A stretch of 64,000 nt of DNA. It comes from Gnomoniopsis sp. IMI 355080. Taxonomy: Eukaryota > Ascomycota > Sordariomycetes > Diaporthales > Gnomoniaceae. The position numbers were made by a program, and so were the translations under genes. Below are positions 1 to 10,427 of this stretch, piece by piece. The stretch is taken from NCBI GenBank assembly GCA_027946555.1, contig JAPEVC010000176.1:1-64000 (forward strand), read 5' to 3'. Numbering within the stretch: position 1 is the first letter of the stretch; each line of letters starts with the position of its first letter. The notes below the pieces were generated by a model, which made no database searches, had not been told where the DNA came from, and saw nothing but the letters and a program-made list of their open reading frames with translations.

Positions 1-452
1 CCCCCCCCCCCGAAACTGGGCACTGCCCCAGATAAGGGACAGCTAGAAAAACAGGATGTGCGAATAATAAGAATCAGATTAGAAAAGTGAGCAGCACTTA
101 TCAGAAAACGTTTCGCAGCATAATGCCCAAACATGCTACGTATGCTGAGGGTGTACGAGCTGATATAACATCTTGCAGGTGAGGTTGGCAGCGCTTATTG
201 TGTGCATAGCCCCTGAAAGCACAGCCATCGTTTTCGCACTCGCCTATTCCGACTCTGATGTGGCGGCTGATGTTTTCGCTAATCGCGATAACGAGCACGA
301 GGAGGAGCCGTGTCCACAATATTCTGTAGTAGTGCTTATGTCGATCACTGGTTCTCAAAGCTTACGGTGATATAAATAACGATGAGGTCGGCCTTGATCA
401 AACGTTGCAGACAGATTTCTTCTAAGACAAAATTTAAAAACATAACAGCATA
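1..452. other. Window edge and upstream region
   Basis: The first 11 bases are all C. The rest of the stretch has no supported gene; short open frames on both strands look like chance. It is presumably the promoter and leader of the gene starting at 453. No telomeric TTAGGG repeats are present, so the C-run is not a telomere. Confidence 0.5.
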
Positions 453-2228
453 ATGGGTATTATCGTCAAAATCCTTGGTGGAGGCTTGGGTATGGCCTCG
501 GAGGCCATACATGACTATCGAGCTCGCTCTCGCCAGCAGTCTGGACAATCACCGGCCCCATATTCCACAGTCCCATCGTCTTCAACATCTAGAGCCATTG
601 ATTCGCCAAATTATGATGCTCCGCCGGAATATGTCGAAGTCAGTGATGAGGCGACCGCTGAGAAGATGATTCGCAACGGACAGGCTGAGCGAGTCGTCGA
701 CTATACGAATGACAAGCAAGACTACAATTCAAACATTGCCGAAGATACAGATGAGTATGGCGACTCATCTAGCGACGATGACTCGATTACCGAGGAAGAT
801 GAGGCTGCTTGGGAGCTCGACGAGATGGCCAAGTGTGTTGGGCCGCCCTCCTATACAGAGGCGAGGCCAATCCCAGCCGCAGGGAGTGCCGAAGGGGAGT
901 CTGAGGGGGAAATTTCGAAGAAGGAAGACGACGCGATCCATGAACTTGTCCGCATGGCTGGCCCTCCGCCCCAGCCTATGCAAAGACTCCCTTGCACTGT
1001 GATCATCCCTCAACGACGACCTCGTAACAAGGACCGGGGCTTCGTTCGAGCCTATGCTCCAGTGATGGAAGGCTGTGGCGTCGCGCAAGACGTGTTTCTC
1101 AAATTCCAAGAGGACTGGCTTACTGCCAGCAAGGTACGTATCCGCTAGTGACTCCTGTATTCATATGCATACAAATTCCTAACTATTATTCTAGTCTGAC
1201 CCGTGGATCGACATTGTCTTTGTTGCAGCCGGAATCGCGGGCTTTGCTCCCTCAGTAATTGCTACAATCGTGAGTAGTGTGGTACAAGTCGTCGCTGGAA
1301 CAGCCAAGGAGCTTCAATCACGGCATCGAAGAAACACGTTTCTTGACCGTGCAAACCAAGAGCTGTTCATGCCACGTGGAATGTACGCCATGGTTATGGC
1401 ATTCAAGGACGAGGTTCCCGGCCAGCAGCCGCGTGGGCCTTTGAGTAAACTAGCTGGAACGCTTGGCAAGTCTTTGTTCTCCACGGAGAGGTTGGACATC
1501 AACCAGACAGCCGCGAAGTACAGCAATCCAGATCCCGAGATGTCAAGGCTCAAGAAAGGGATGAAGGATATCAGACTTGTCAGTGGTAAGACTTACACCG
1601 AGGTCGAGTTGCCGGAAGCAGCAGCTCTAGTCTACCCTGACCTTGACCGGGCTGTGGAAAAGGAGATGCAGCAAGAGGGAAAAACCAAGAAGACGAGCAC
1701 CAAAGATAAATTCAAGGGTGCCGGAGCATGGGTTCAAGATTACATGGATAGAAAGGCTCAAGCCACTTTTGTAAGTGATCCATCGACCTTCCATCCTGCA
1801 GAGCTCAGGGGCTAACGTACTGTTACTAGGAAAAAGAACATCAGGGCTCCTCCTTGGCTGTCCCCTCGTCCTCGCGAAAAGAGTTCTCTTCTCGCTTCAG
1901 TGACCCAAATCACCCTGCCAACAGCGGTTCATTGCTTTCTCTGGTCACCGGTGGCACGATTAATACTGGATCGAAACAGGAAAAGAGAGCTCTGAGACAA
2001 GATCGCAGGGCATTGAAGCGGGAGCAGAAAAACCAGCGGAGAATGGCCCGGGGCAGAGCGCCACGAGGCCCTCGGCGTGGGAGAAGACAGAAGGGTCAGC
2101 GCAAAGGTGTTATTAAGAGAATCATGCAGAAAGACGTTTTGTATCTGCTGATTATCAATCTTCCCACGGAGCAGGAAGTTCAGCAATCTGTGGCAAGTCT
2201 GGAACGGATCACGGCCACAAGAGATTAA
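453..2228 (+). CDS. Uncharacterised conserved ascomycete protein, three exons
   Basis: Exons 453-1133, 1195-1770 and 1830-2228 join in phase 0 at both junctions and give 551 residues. The introns are 61 and 59 nt, start GTACGT and GTAAGT, and the second has a GCTAAC branch site. The N-terminus is a Gly-rich amphipathic stretch (residues 1-25) followed by a Ser/Pro and acidic linker. The segment RGFVRAYAPVMEGCGV sits near residue 205. A hydrophobic Gly/Ala/Val stretch (about 230-262) follows just after the first junction. Later come PRGMYAMVM, FSSRFSDPNHPANSG, a basic RRGRRQKGQRKG run and a hydrophobic VLYLLIINLP tail. From memory this pattern matches a large family of ascomycete hypothetical proteins with no known function; the hydrophobic segment suggests membrane association, which is inference. 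I do not recognise a catalytic motif. Confidence 0.85.
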
Positions 2229-2608
2229 GCACCGGACACGTCGGACTCTTCGTGAGTGTCGTGATATGGTCCGGTGACGTTGTTTTGCAATTTATTCACT
2301 TGCGCACATTGAAAAACCCGCAGAGATGGAATCCAGGCTTCACAATGCGAGGAAGAAGTTAAACTTTGAATGATGCTTTGTTAGGTGCCATAAAGTTCAC
2401 CCCCTAAGTCAAGGCAAAACCTTGATTTCGTAATGTGACCAAGTATAGTCACGCTCCATAAGAGCAGAAATAGTAATGCTTTTGAAAGCTAGATCAACCC
2501 ACTTCTCAAAACGACCTGACCACCGAGTGTCCAATGGTTTCATACCATGGCATGAACGAAGCTGCTCTGTATATGCACCCTTGCTATCCTGTTTGGTGAT
2601 TCCACGCT
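2229..2608. other. Convergent intergenic spacer
   Basis: This lies between two stop codons of genes that face each other, so it should hold both 3' untranslated regions. I see no gene or structured element in it. Confidence 0.5.
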
Positions 2609-3697
2609 TCAAGCGCGGTTATTGGACCCACACCCATGAGCGTGTTGATGACGTCCGGTTGGTGAAGGCGTGGAAGTGGTGCCATAAACTGTTGCAGTGA
2701 GTCCTGTGCTAGATGTCGATGCTGTCTCTTCAGAGTCGGGGCTGGACAGGATACTCGGCTCACTCGCCCGTGTGCTGGATGGCTTCTTGGTTCGGGACGT
2801 GACAAGGGTCGTACTGGAAGTGGACTCGGTCTCTGACGGTGCGACTGTGGAAGAGGTAGGGGCTATGGTAGTAGCCGATGTGGTGACACTGGAGCTCGCG
2901 CCCGAGTTAACAGAAACAGCAAGGACGATGGCAATCGAGCCGATAGATGCTGGTGATTCGGCGGTAGTAGCTTCTATGTAATCGTAATTCAAAATGTGCG
3001 CGCTCCCCACGTCTGCCTCCATCATGGTCTGAAGCCAGGTGTCGGCCAAGGACGCGGACCCGACAGAAGCGAAATCGTAAATCAGAATGGATGATTGGCT
3101 AGCCTTCCCAGAAGGAATGTTTGTCGTCAGGACTGAGTCAGAATACTCTGATGCCTCGGCCTCGAAAATGACAATATAGTCTGCGAGCTCCCAGAACTCG
3201 TCGTGCTCCACAGCAGCTCCGGGGTTGAGCATACTGGTGAATTGATGGGACCCAAAAGCTGTGGAAGCTGCCTCGACGGCAGTTTGCACGAATGAGACAT
3301 CGTCGGATCCACCTTCTGTGTTGGGAGTCTCATCGAAGAATATGCCGCTGATTGAGACGTTTGCCCCGCTGTAGGAATTCCAAGCTGCCCAGTCGGTGAC
3401 ATTTTGATCGACTCCTTCTTGATCGGCTCCGTAAGAACAGTGAACGTAACCGAGTGTCTCGACGTTGGAATACGAGTTCAACTTGGAAGTGCCAGTGACG
3501 AAGTTGCTGTCAGGCACTGAGCCCGCTGGGCCAGAATCTGGGTTGATGACAATCTGGAAGATGAGCTGTGGATTCGCCTCAATGGCCGAGTAAACAGGAT
3601 CCCATGCAGTACCCTCAGGGTACTGGTAAAGAGGAAGCAGAAGCTTGGTAGCAAACGAAGACGCCGCAAAAAGAGAAAGGAATGGAAGCGACCACAT
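2609..3697 (-). CDS. Spherulin-4-like secreted cell-surface protein
   Basis: Single exon, 362 residues. A signal peptide is clear at the start (MWSLPFLSLFAASSFA). The next ~240 residues follow the spherulin-4 family pattern: PLYQYPEGTAWDPVYSAI, an IVINPDSGP segment, PDSNFVTGTSKLNSY, a GYVHCSYG strand and the acidic GIFFDETP motif that sits where TIM-barrel active sites carry acidic residues. Members occur in slime moulds and fungi and are linked to spore or cell-wall surfaces; the enzymatic role is not settled. A Ser/Thr-rich stalk follows (about 265-345). The protein ends in a His/Gly/Asn-rich tail rather than the hydrophobic tail expected for GPI anchoring, so it is probably secreted or wall-associated. 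An intron hiding a different C-terminus is possible. Confidence 0.82.
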   Translation of the reverse strand: MWSLPFLSLFAASSFATKLLLPLYQYPEGTAWDPVYSAIEANPQLIFQIVINPDSGPAGSVPDSNFVTGTSKLNSYSNVETLGYVHCSYGADQEGVDQNVTDWAAWNSYSGANVSISGIFFDETPNTEGGSDDVSFVQTAVEAASTAFGSHQFTSMLNPGAAVEHDEFWELADYIVIFEAEASEYSDSVLTTNIPSGKASQSSILIYDFASVGSASLADTWLQTMMEADVGSAHILNYDYIEATTAESPASIGSIAIVLAVSVNSGASSSVTTSATTIAPTSSTVAPSETESTSSTTLVTSRTKKPSSTRASEPSILSSPDSEETASTSSTGLTATVYGTTSTPSPTGRHQHAHGCGSNNRA

Positions 3698-6600
3698 GGT
3701 TGCAAGTTGAAAAGAACGTGGTTATAGAAGCGAAGAGGAACAAGTTGGCCTGTCTTGGATCTAGATCTGGCAAGACATGATCTTCACTGATCTGATTATA
3801 TAGATGCAAGATCCTTAAGCTTATTATTGTTCCCCAGATCTCGCGCCCCCCTGATCCTGCATGGGATGTTTGATTCTGCACTCCAGAGCCTGTGATCTCA
3901 GCCCAGACGCCGAAGTTCCAACAATCACGTAAGGAAAAGGATGCCAAAATTCAATAGTGGGAGCCACCAACGCGACTGATTTGACAAATCCATCCCTTCT
4001 GTGTTGCATTAGCGGGCCCATCCCGCACAAAAACAAAATGAACCTCGATATTAAGGAGCAGCACACACTTCTGACAAGCGCCACAAAACAAGGGCAGCGG
4101 CAGTGTACCAACGAGAGGATCCCAACGCAGCTGCATGACTATCACACTGTTACAGCCGCCCACGAATCAAGCCTAGTCCTACAATTTGATTGGCTCTCTG
4201 CCATGTGGCATCCCGATGTTAGCGCTAGCGACTTCGCCTATTTTCCCGTCGGAAACTCCCTGGTGGCTTTGAAATCTCCGGCCCTGTTTGGAAGAAAAAC
4301 TCACTGACGCCACTCTGGACCAACGGCAACGATGTTCCGTTTAGCAGGGCTGACGCCATGGCGAGAAGGTCAAGCCAAGTGTTCCATCAGCGATCTAGAC
4401 ACTTGTTGGCGCACTTGTAGCGAATTATGTCAGACGCCGATATACATGTGGCTCCTCCATCCTTCGCGCATTGGCCTGCTGAGATGCTTGTTAGGAATCA
4501 CGCGTTGCGTTTCATGACAATACGACGTCAGCCTTGACGGCTTGGCTCACAACATACTTTCTCGACCTCGCGCATGCGCAAGCGCCTCTTCCTGGCAATA
4601 GAATGGACCGGGCTGCCATCATGACGACTTGATTGGAACTTTCGGAAAGGCGGTGGACTTTGGCTGTATTGAAGTTTATCCTTGAATGCGCACACCTCAT
4701 GCGGTCCTTGACAGTCCTCCAGGCTGTGAATAATATCAGCTCACCAAGAGTAGCCAAGGCACGCTAGAAAGCTGTCGCCTCCGAGCCCCGTCTAATATTG
4801 TATACTTCCAAGGTTCTCAGTGGTCACGCTGGTCTGGCCCTTCCATGATGCCGCGGACTTTCCAATTCTTATTGAGAGCTTTACCGGAAGAACGGGATGC
4901 CTGAATTGATTACTTAGGTACTTCTCCCTGATCGTTAGGTATGTTTGGTTTGCTCCATGGCAATGCCAATGCCAAGCAAGGTGGGAGTTTCTCCGGCGAA
5001 TGTGACGCGTCAGATACTGCTTTCCTAAGTTCAAGACAAGCAGCGAACTATTGACACTTGCAGAGTATCCGCACGGCTTGGTACTGATGAGGCGCCAGGC
5101 AAGGCCTAGACCCACGATACGAAAGTCACTACCAATGACTTGCTCGTGGTCTGGGAAGAGGGGAGGGGCATACACGCATAGTGCAAAGATAAACTACATT
5201 GGATCTTGCCTTCATAAAATTGGGTTCAGCGTATTCTGCTTCAGAGTCCAATAATCCTCCACTGCCTACAAGGTAGGTACCTAGGGAGAGATCTACAAGA
5301 GCTTCAACGAGTCAAATAGAAGTTTCAATTCGCTAGCCATGGCGCTGGCCTGTCTTGTCCGTCGAGAAGTTCAAGGTCTCTGGAGTCCTATGCGACTTTT
5401 GTCGAGAGCTCAACTATGGATCCAAAACCATCTTCGCCCTTCTTATTCTTGCGCGAAGTAAGGCTCTCGTCTCCATTTGCCGCCTTTTGCCACAGCCACA
5501 GCCCACTCTCAATCGGCCGGTGACCAACATTTGCCAAGCTAATGTAGGTATTCAATCACAATGGACCACACCTAGTCTGAATAAGTCTTGCCCCGCGTCA
5601 CCTCCCTCGTCGGGCACGCCATTGGTCCATGTCATTGGCGTGGTAAAATCACTAAAGCAGTGGGACGCAGGACTTGTGCCGTTTTGACACGATATGGAGA
5701 GGTCACGAGTAGTAGCGCCAGGGCCCGTGCCACTTGCCAGGCGAGGCAGTGTTATCTGTGATATGCTTGGGGAAACATTTGAACACAATGAGACTGGCGA
5801 CGTGTAGTTTCCTAATCTCTCAGCTCTGAGGACGAGAAGTCAAGCCTGAAGCTTCGCGAGAAGCCATAACCAACAGTGAGCTTCGTGAATGTTGGCTATG
5901 GACTGCAGAGAGGGACCATCCGTCACGGATCATCCATACTAGCTTATTTTGCGTCAATACTTATGATTCAATGACTCGAACGTCGGTGGGTTCAAGAGGC
6001 AGTCCTCCTGGTGTCCCGAGCAGTTGCTTGCTCACTACCTGGCGTCCGAGAGCGTAATTGACCCTGTGCGGCATATAGTCTATACTCTCGTCAGGTCGAA
6101 GTCCCAAAGATAGTCGTAAAAGGGAATAGGAACTGCCTCCAAATACATGGGACCAATTGGTCGATGGATTTGCGTAAATAGTATTAGTAGGTAAGTATTC
6201 AACATTGCCAAAGATTTTGTTGATGACAGCCTCAGACTTGAAGCGACTATACCTTGGCAATGGGCTTCACTCCGATTGCGGCAGTAGACCTCGCCTGGCA
6301 GTTCACATGGCTCTCAAATCCTCATTTAATTATTACAGTTGTGCCCGAGACTCAGATCAAAGAAAAGACTTATTTACCATGACCAATATTACTGATTCGC
6401 TCTTTAGGTTAAACCCTTTTTGATCACACGAGCAGCAACGCGGTCGATGTTTCTGATTGTTCCTAAACCCAAATGTCACAGAATTAGTCGATATCCCACG
6501 ACTGAACATCCAGCATATAATAGAAAAGTTCTATGATCCCAGCATTACTTGTTTCTAACAGTGTACAGAACACCACCATCCACCAGTCCAGCCCCAGTCC

Positions 6601-6970
6601 TCACTCTTCCGTAAGACTTCAACTATCAAGCTCGCTCTTTATATTGGACTTCGGGCTGCGGAGATATTGGCTGGCTCCGGCCAGCTTGTTCAATAGGAGG
6701 TCATGTTGATACACTAGGAAATTGACCGGGCCCCTGGTAGAAATGATTGGGCAGGGTCACAGCAATTGTGAAGTAATTGCCTAAACAGGCAGTCCTCCAG
6801 AGATAACCTGATGGCATACGTAATCCCGGCCAATGGCGATCCTCAAATAATCATGCGCCCCTCAATAACCGATTTGGGCCATCTGCGTTCTTGACTTCCA
6901 GCTCTCCATTCAAGATTTAGTACATGATATACCACTTAATGGGTTGCGCCGCGACCAAACCCCTTTGATC
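3698..6970. other. 3.3-kb gene-poor region
   Basis: Contains the promoter of the spherulin-like gene on the left and that of the hydroxylase on the right. No reading frame here shows a family motif or a convincing exon chain. The most protein-like frame is a 99-codon ORF on the minus strand at 5961-6260, discussed as a finding. A TAGGTACCTA palindrome lies at 5274-5283. Confidence 0.5.
5274..5283. repeat. TAGGTACCTA palindrome
   Basis: Perfect 10-bp palindrome inside the longer run aggtaggtacctaggg. It is one member of the TACC/TAGG family found repeatedly in non-coding DNA of this window. Confidence 0.6.
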
Positions 6971-7801
6971 ATGGCACGATTATCGCCTGGATCATGGTAC
7001 TACATCACAGCTGTCGGTGTTTTGGTGTCTCTTTATGCAACGCAAGTGCTGCTCAGCTTCTACAACTACGACCCCTACGCACTGCTGGAGCTTTTCGGGA
7101 AGAAACTACCGCACAAGGAGTTCCTTTGCGAGGAGCCACGGTATACGACCCGCATCGTGTCATATTCGCCCCTCATCATCCACCTAGAAAACTTCTTCAC
7201 ACCCCAGGAATCTGAGCATCTGATCTCGCTGGGCACGCCATTACTACAGCCGTCATTTGTCTTTGCCAAGAAGGAGGGCGATCTCAGCGGCAAGCGATCA
7301 CGCGAGCGCTCGTCGTCAAGTGCATTCCTCCGCGGTCCGGATCCCGTCGTGGACTGCGTGCGGGAGCGAGCGTCACGCTTCCAGGGACTGAATGGGCCTC
7401 TTTCGCACATGGAAACACTGCAGATGGTCCACTATGGCCCGTCCGAGCATTTCGCGCTGCACAAAGACTGGGGCAGGCTGAGCCCGGCTGGGCATGAGCG
7501 TTCCACCACGTTCTTTGGCTTTCTTAAGGCTGAGTGCAAGGAGTGCGGCACGCACTTTCCTTTATTGAATTTGGATTGGGGCAATATTGGACCAGAAGCC
7601 AAGGCGGACTGGTGTCGGTTGGTGGAGTGCCCCTCATCCAAGAATGGCACTGTCTTTCGTGCGCTGGAGGGCAGTGCTGTATTCTGGAGGAATCTCGACG
7701 ATGATGGCGTTGGGGATGAAAGGGTCTTGCACGCAGGCTTGCCTCCTGAAAGTGGCGAGAAGATTGGGCTGAATATCTGGACAAGGCAGGGACCCGGTTG
7801 A
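6971..7801 (+). CDS. Prolyl 4-hydroxylase-type 2-oxoglutarate/Fe(II) dioxygenase
   Basis: Single exon, 276 residues. I chose the ATG at 6971 because the open frame further upstream has only a TTG at 6944. An N-terminal hydrophobic helix (about residues 8-30) predicts a single-pass, lumen-facing or secretory-pathway protein. The C-terminal double-stranded beta-helix has the iron ligands H164 and D166 (ALHKDWG) and H254 (HAGLPP), plus K264 (GEKIGLNIWT), which binds 2-oxoglutarate. The 10-residue His-to-Lys spacing is typical of collagen-type prolyl 4-hydroxylases. The fold hydroxylates proline or other side chains using O2 and 2-oxoglutarate; the substrate here is unknown. Length and layout match fungal P4H-like proteins. 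Confidence 0.85.
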   Translation: MARLSPGSWYYITAVGVLVSLYATQVLLSFYNYDPYALLELFGKKLPHKEFLCEEPRYTTRIVSYSPLIIHLENFFTPQESEHLISLGTPLLQPSFVFAKKEGDLSGKRSRERSSSSAFLRGPDPVVDCVRERASRFQGLNGPLSHMETLQMVHYGPSEHFALHKDWGRLSPAGHERSTTFFGFLKAECKECGTHFPLLNLDWGNIGPEAKADWCRLVECPSSKNGTVFRALEGSAVFWRNLDDDGVGDERVLHAGLPPESGEKIGLNIWTRQGPG

Positions 7802-8288
7802 AGTTTGAGAGGATTGGGGATATGCTGGTGGCTTTTGGTTGAGGAGCCCCGGAGCCGTTGTTGCCGCTCGAGCTCTAGATCCTGGTCTAATTAGCACTAC
7901 CTCCGAGCTGAACACTGACGATATGTAACGGCTTTTCCTCCAAGATAGCAAGACCGCCGTTAGTCATGTGAGTTCTTAGGCAGTATACACATTTCAAGGA
8001 AAGTAAACATTCGCGTCGTCGAGAAGGAAACCTCAAGTGAGCCTCCGTCCCTGATTGTGATGACATGCAGGCCACAGTCGTATCCTTGTCTGCTTACCAG
8101 GAGTCACGCCCTTCAATGACATTTGTGAAAGACTGTCTCCTATCAGCTTGCAATTAGGTGTACTCCTACGTCGCATGGTTGACTCATCCGTGCTCCCCTC
8201 TTAAGCAAGACAATCTGCAAGTACTCACTTTATCGACTTTGTTATCTCACATCTGGTATAGACATCGATCCGCCGAAGGAAAAAAAAA
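7802..8288. other. Intergenic spacer
   Basis: Holds the 3' end of the hydroxylase and the promoter of the racemase-like gene. An A-rich run directly precedes the ATG at 8289. No gene seen. Confidence 0.5.
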
Positions 8289-8984
8289 ATGAGAACAATC
8301 GGCTTCCTTGGTGGCATGACATACCACAGCACCTCGCTCTATTACAACCTCATCAATGGACACATTCAGCGCACCCTCGGTGGCTCGGCATCAGCCTCAC
8401 TTATAATGCACTCATTCAACCATGCGGAGACTGCCGCGCTCTTCTCTGCCGGACAATGGGACGCCGTGTCTCAAAAGTTCATCTTGGCGACGAAGAACCT
8501 CAAGGCGGCCGGAGCGCAAGGAATAGCCATCGGCTGCAACATTGGGCACAAGGTCGCTGAACAGGTGGAAGCTGGGGCGGGGTTACCTCTGCTGCATATT
8601 GCCGACTTTACAGCTGCTGCCATCAAGGAGCGCGGACTTTCGAAGGTTGCGCTGCTAGCGACGAGGACGGCAATGGAGGATGACTTCATGAGAGGACGGC
8701 TAAAGGAGAAAGCCGGTGTGGAGGTGCTGATTCCTAAGGAAGATGAGAGAATTGCCATCAACAGTGCAGTATTCGAGGAACTTGGCGCCGGGATCGTCAC
8801 TGAGAAGACGAAGCGACTGATGAGTGACGTTGTGGCCAAATTAGTTCAAAAAGGAGCTCAAGGTGTGGTGCTGGCTTGCACAGATCTGCAATTCGTGTTG
8901 AAGCCAGAGGATGTGTCTGTGCCAGTACTTGACACTATGGAACTCCATGCGAAGGGATTGGCTGACTGGTCGTTGGAGGATTGA
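8289..8984 (+). CDS. Aspartate/glutamate racemase family protein
   Basis: Single exon, 231 residues, about the usual length for the family. It starts MRTIGFLGGMT, the characteristic first strand and loop. The two catalytic cysteines of the cofactor-independent two-base mechanism are present: C83 in IGCNIGHK and C197 in LACTDLQ. The family interconverts D- and L-aspartate or glutamate, or related substrates; the sequence does not tell which. No signal peptide is visible, so it is probably cytosolic. The family is mainly bacterial but occurs in fungi. Start context is good, with an A-tract before the ATG. Confidence 0.87.
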   Translation: MRTIGFLGGMTYHSTSLYYNLINGHIQRTLGGSASASLIMHSFNHAETAALFSAGQWDAVSQKFILATKNLKAAGAQGIAIGCNIGHKVAEQVEAGAGLPLLHIADFTAAAIKERGLSKVALLATRTAMEDDFMRGRLKEKAGVEVLIPKEDERIAINSAVFEELGAGIVTEKTKRLMSDVVAKLVQKGAQGVVLACTDLQFVLKPEDVSVPVLDTMELHAKGLADWSLED

Positions 8985-9469
8985 TCAAGGAGTGGACTGT
9001 GTGAGGTCCGGTAGGTATGAACGTCTGGGTCCAGTCGTGAACGGAGGCGAATCAATTCAGGCCAAGTCAACTTGGATTCTCCCCGCGTACCGGACGGTGT
9101 TGAGGCCTTTTCGTGATTCCACGCTCACGTCCTGCGCGACTGTTGTGTCTCCAGGGACAGACGACGGAGGCTGAAGCTTTGAGGGGCAAGTCACTTGCAA
9201 CCCTACAGGTGGGATTTTTGAGACGCTGATGGCGTGAAGTTAATACGGAAAATATACTTGCCTCTGTGGAGCCCCTATTGTAATTCAAGAATGGAAGCTC
9301 TTGTTACGCAGAATGGCGAGTGGCTTTTCATATAAGTACTGATCGCATTATGTAAAAGTCATGGTGGGGACCCACTCTTGACCAGAAATTCTCGCCAAAG
9401 AAAAAGACCCGCCCATCGTGCTGTTCAAACCCTCTTTCAACGAATAGACAGCACTTTCCCCATTTCGAG
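8985..9469. other. Intergenic spacer
   Basis: Non-coding as far as I can see; it holds the 3' end of the racemase-like gene. Confidence 0.45.
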
Positions 9470-9838
9470 ATGGCCACTAACAGCCGGTCACGATCCTGCG
9501 AGCACATAGCAGGGCTCCTGCTCGGCGACAAAGACTATCAGCAACGCGGATGGACTCACCAGTACGTCTTGGGACTCAACATCGACGGTCATGTGATCAC
9601 CAAGATGCTCACCGAGCAATTGGGGCCACAAGGATTTGGCTTGTACCTAGTCGAGGGTAACCTATATAAGATCTGGGCACCTAGTCGCTATGGGGAGGTA
9701 AGGGATCATCCCGGGTATTTCTATCAAGTCGTGAGGAGCGTAGCTAAGACGATTCACGAGTCCAGATCGACTTCGCAACATGCAAGCAGGCATCACGGAC
9801 AAGGGCGAAAGTTCTGGCGCCCAAGACGGCTCTGGTGA
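9470..9838 (+). CDS. Possible small hypothetical protein
   Basis: A 122-codon frame with an ATG in fair context (cgagATGgcc). The first ~75 residues have ordinary globular composition (for example GFGLYLVEGNLYKIWAPSRYG), while the last 40 are basic and His-rich and look like read-through. A GTAAGG donor at 9698 would fit an intron removing that tail, but I cannot fix the acceptor. I recognise no family. It may be real, a gene remnant, or chance. Confidence 0.3.
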   Translation: MATNSRSRSCEHIAGLLLGDKDYQQRGWTHQYVLGLNIDGHVITKMLTEQLGPQGFGLYLVEGNLYKIWAPSRYGEVRDHPGYFYQVVRSVAKTIHESRSTSQHASRHHGQGRKFWRPRRLW

Positions 9839-10427
9839 ACCGTTTATAGAACATGCCCTGATCTGAAACGGAGACCTACCTGGGTTACAAGGCATGGTAT
9901 ATGGCCTCACCTACGTGTCACCTACATGTAGGATTGGCTTGGAAACAATGGCTTTGCATTTCGCCCTCCCGGCCATGTCGAGCTGTATGCTATGTCATGA
10001 TTTCAGCCGGCTGGCTGGCTGTGGACATTGATGACGTGAATGGAACTTGATTGGTCATGGGTGGAAGCGCGCGGTCTCATCAGCGAGGTAAACACGGTCC
10101 AAATTACGCGCAGGGAGCGGGATTTGCGTTGCTGTATTCACCCTGGCAAGATGTGGTAGAGATCTCGGCTTGCAAGCGACGGCGCTAGAAGTGTGATTGT
10201 AAATAATGTCGAAGCGACAAAGATTGTTGATGAGAACAGGGCAAGCTATAATGTTCTTGGGAAAAAGGTTCCACATAACTCTTCGCGCCCGCGTAGAAGC
10301 AATCCGACTGGAAGACTTATCGAATCAGCTGAACTTCATGGGTGGATAAAGCCCTAGTAGTACTCCTCTTGTTACATGATTGTACCTCGTATCCTATTAT
10401 AGCTTTTCAGGTATCTTCCCTCCTCAA
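9839..10427. other. Intergenic spacer
   Basis: Holds the 3' region of the HET-domain gene on the right. No gene recognised. Confidence 0.45.

Noticed and set aside
1..11. C-run at the window start as a telomere or origin
   Set aside because: A plain homopolymer without TTAGGG units; more likely a local homopolymer or an assembly edge.
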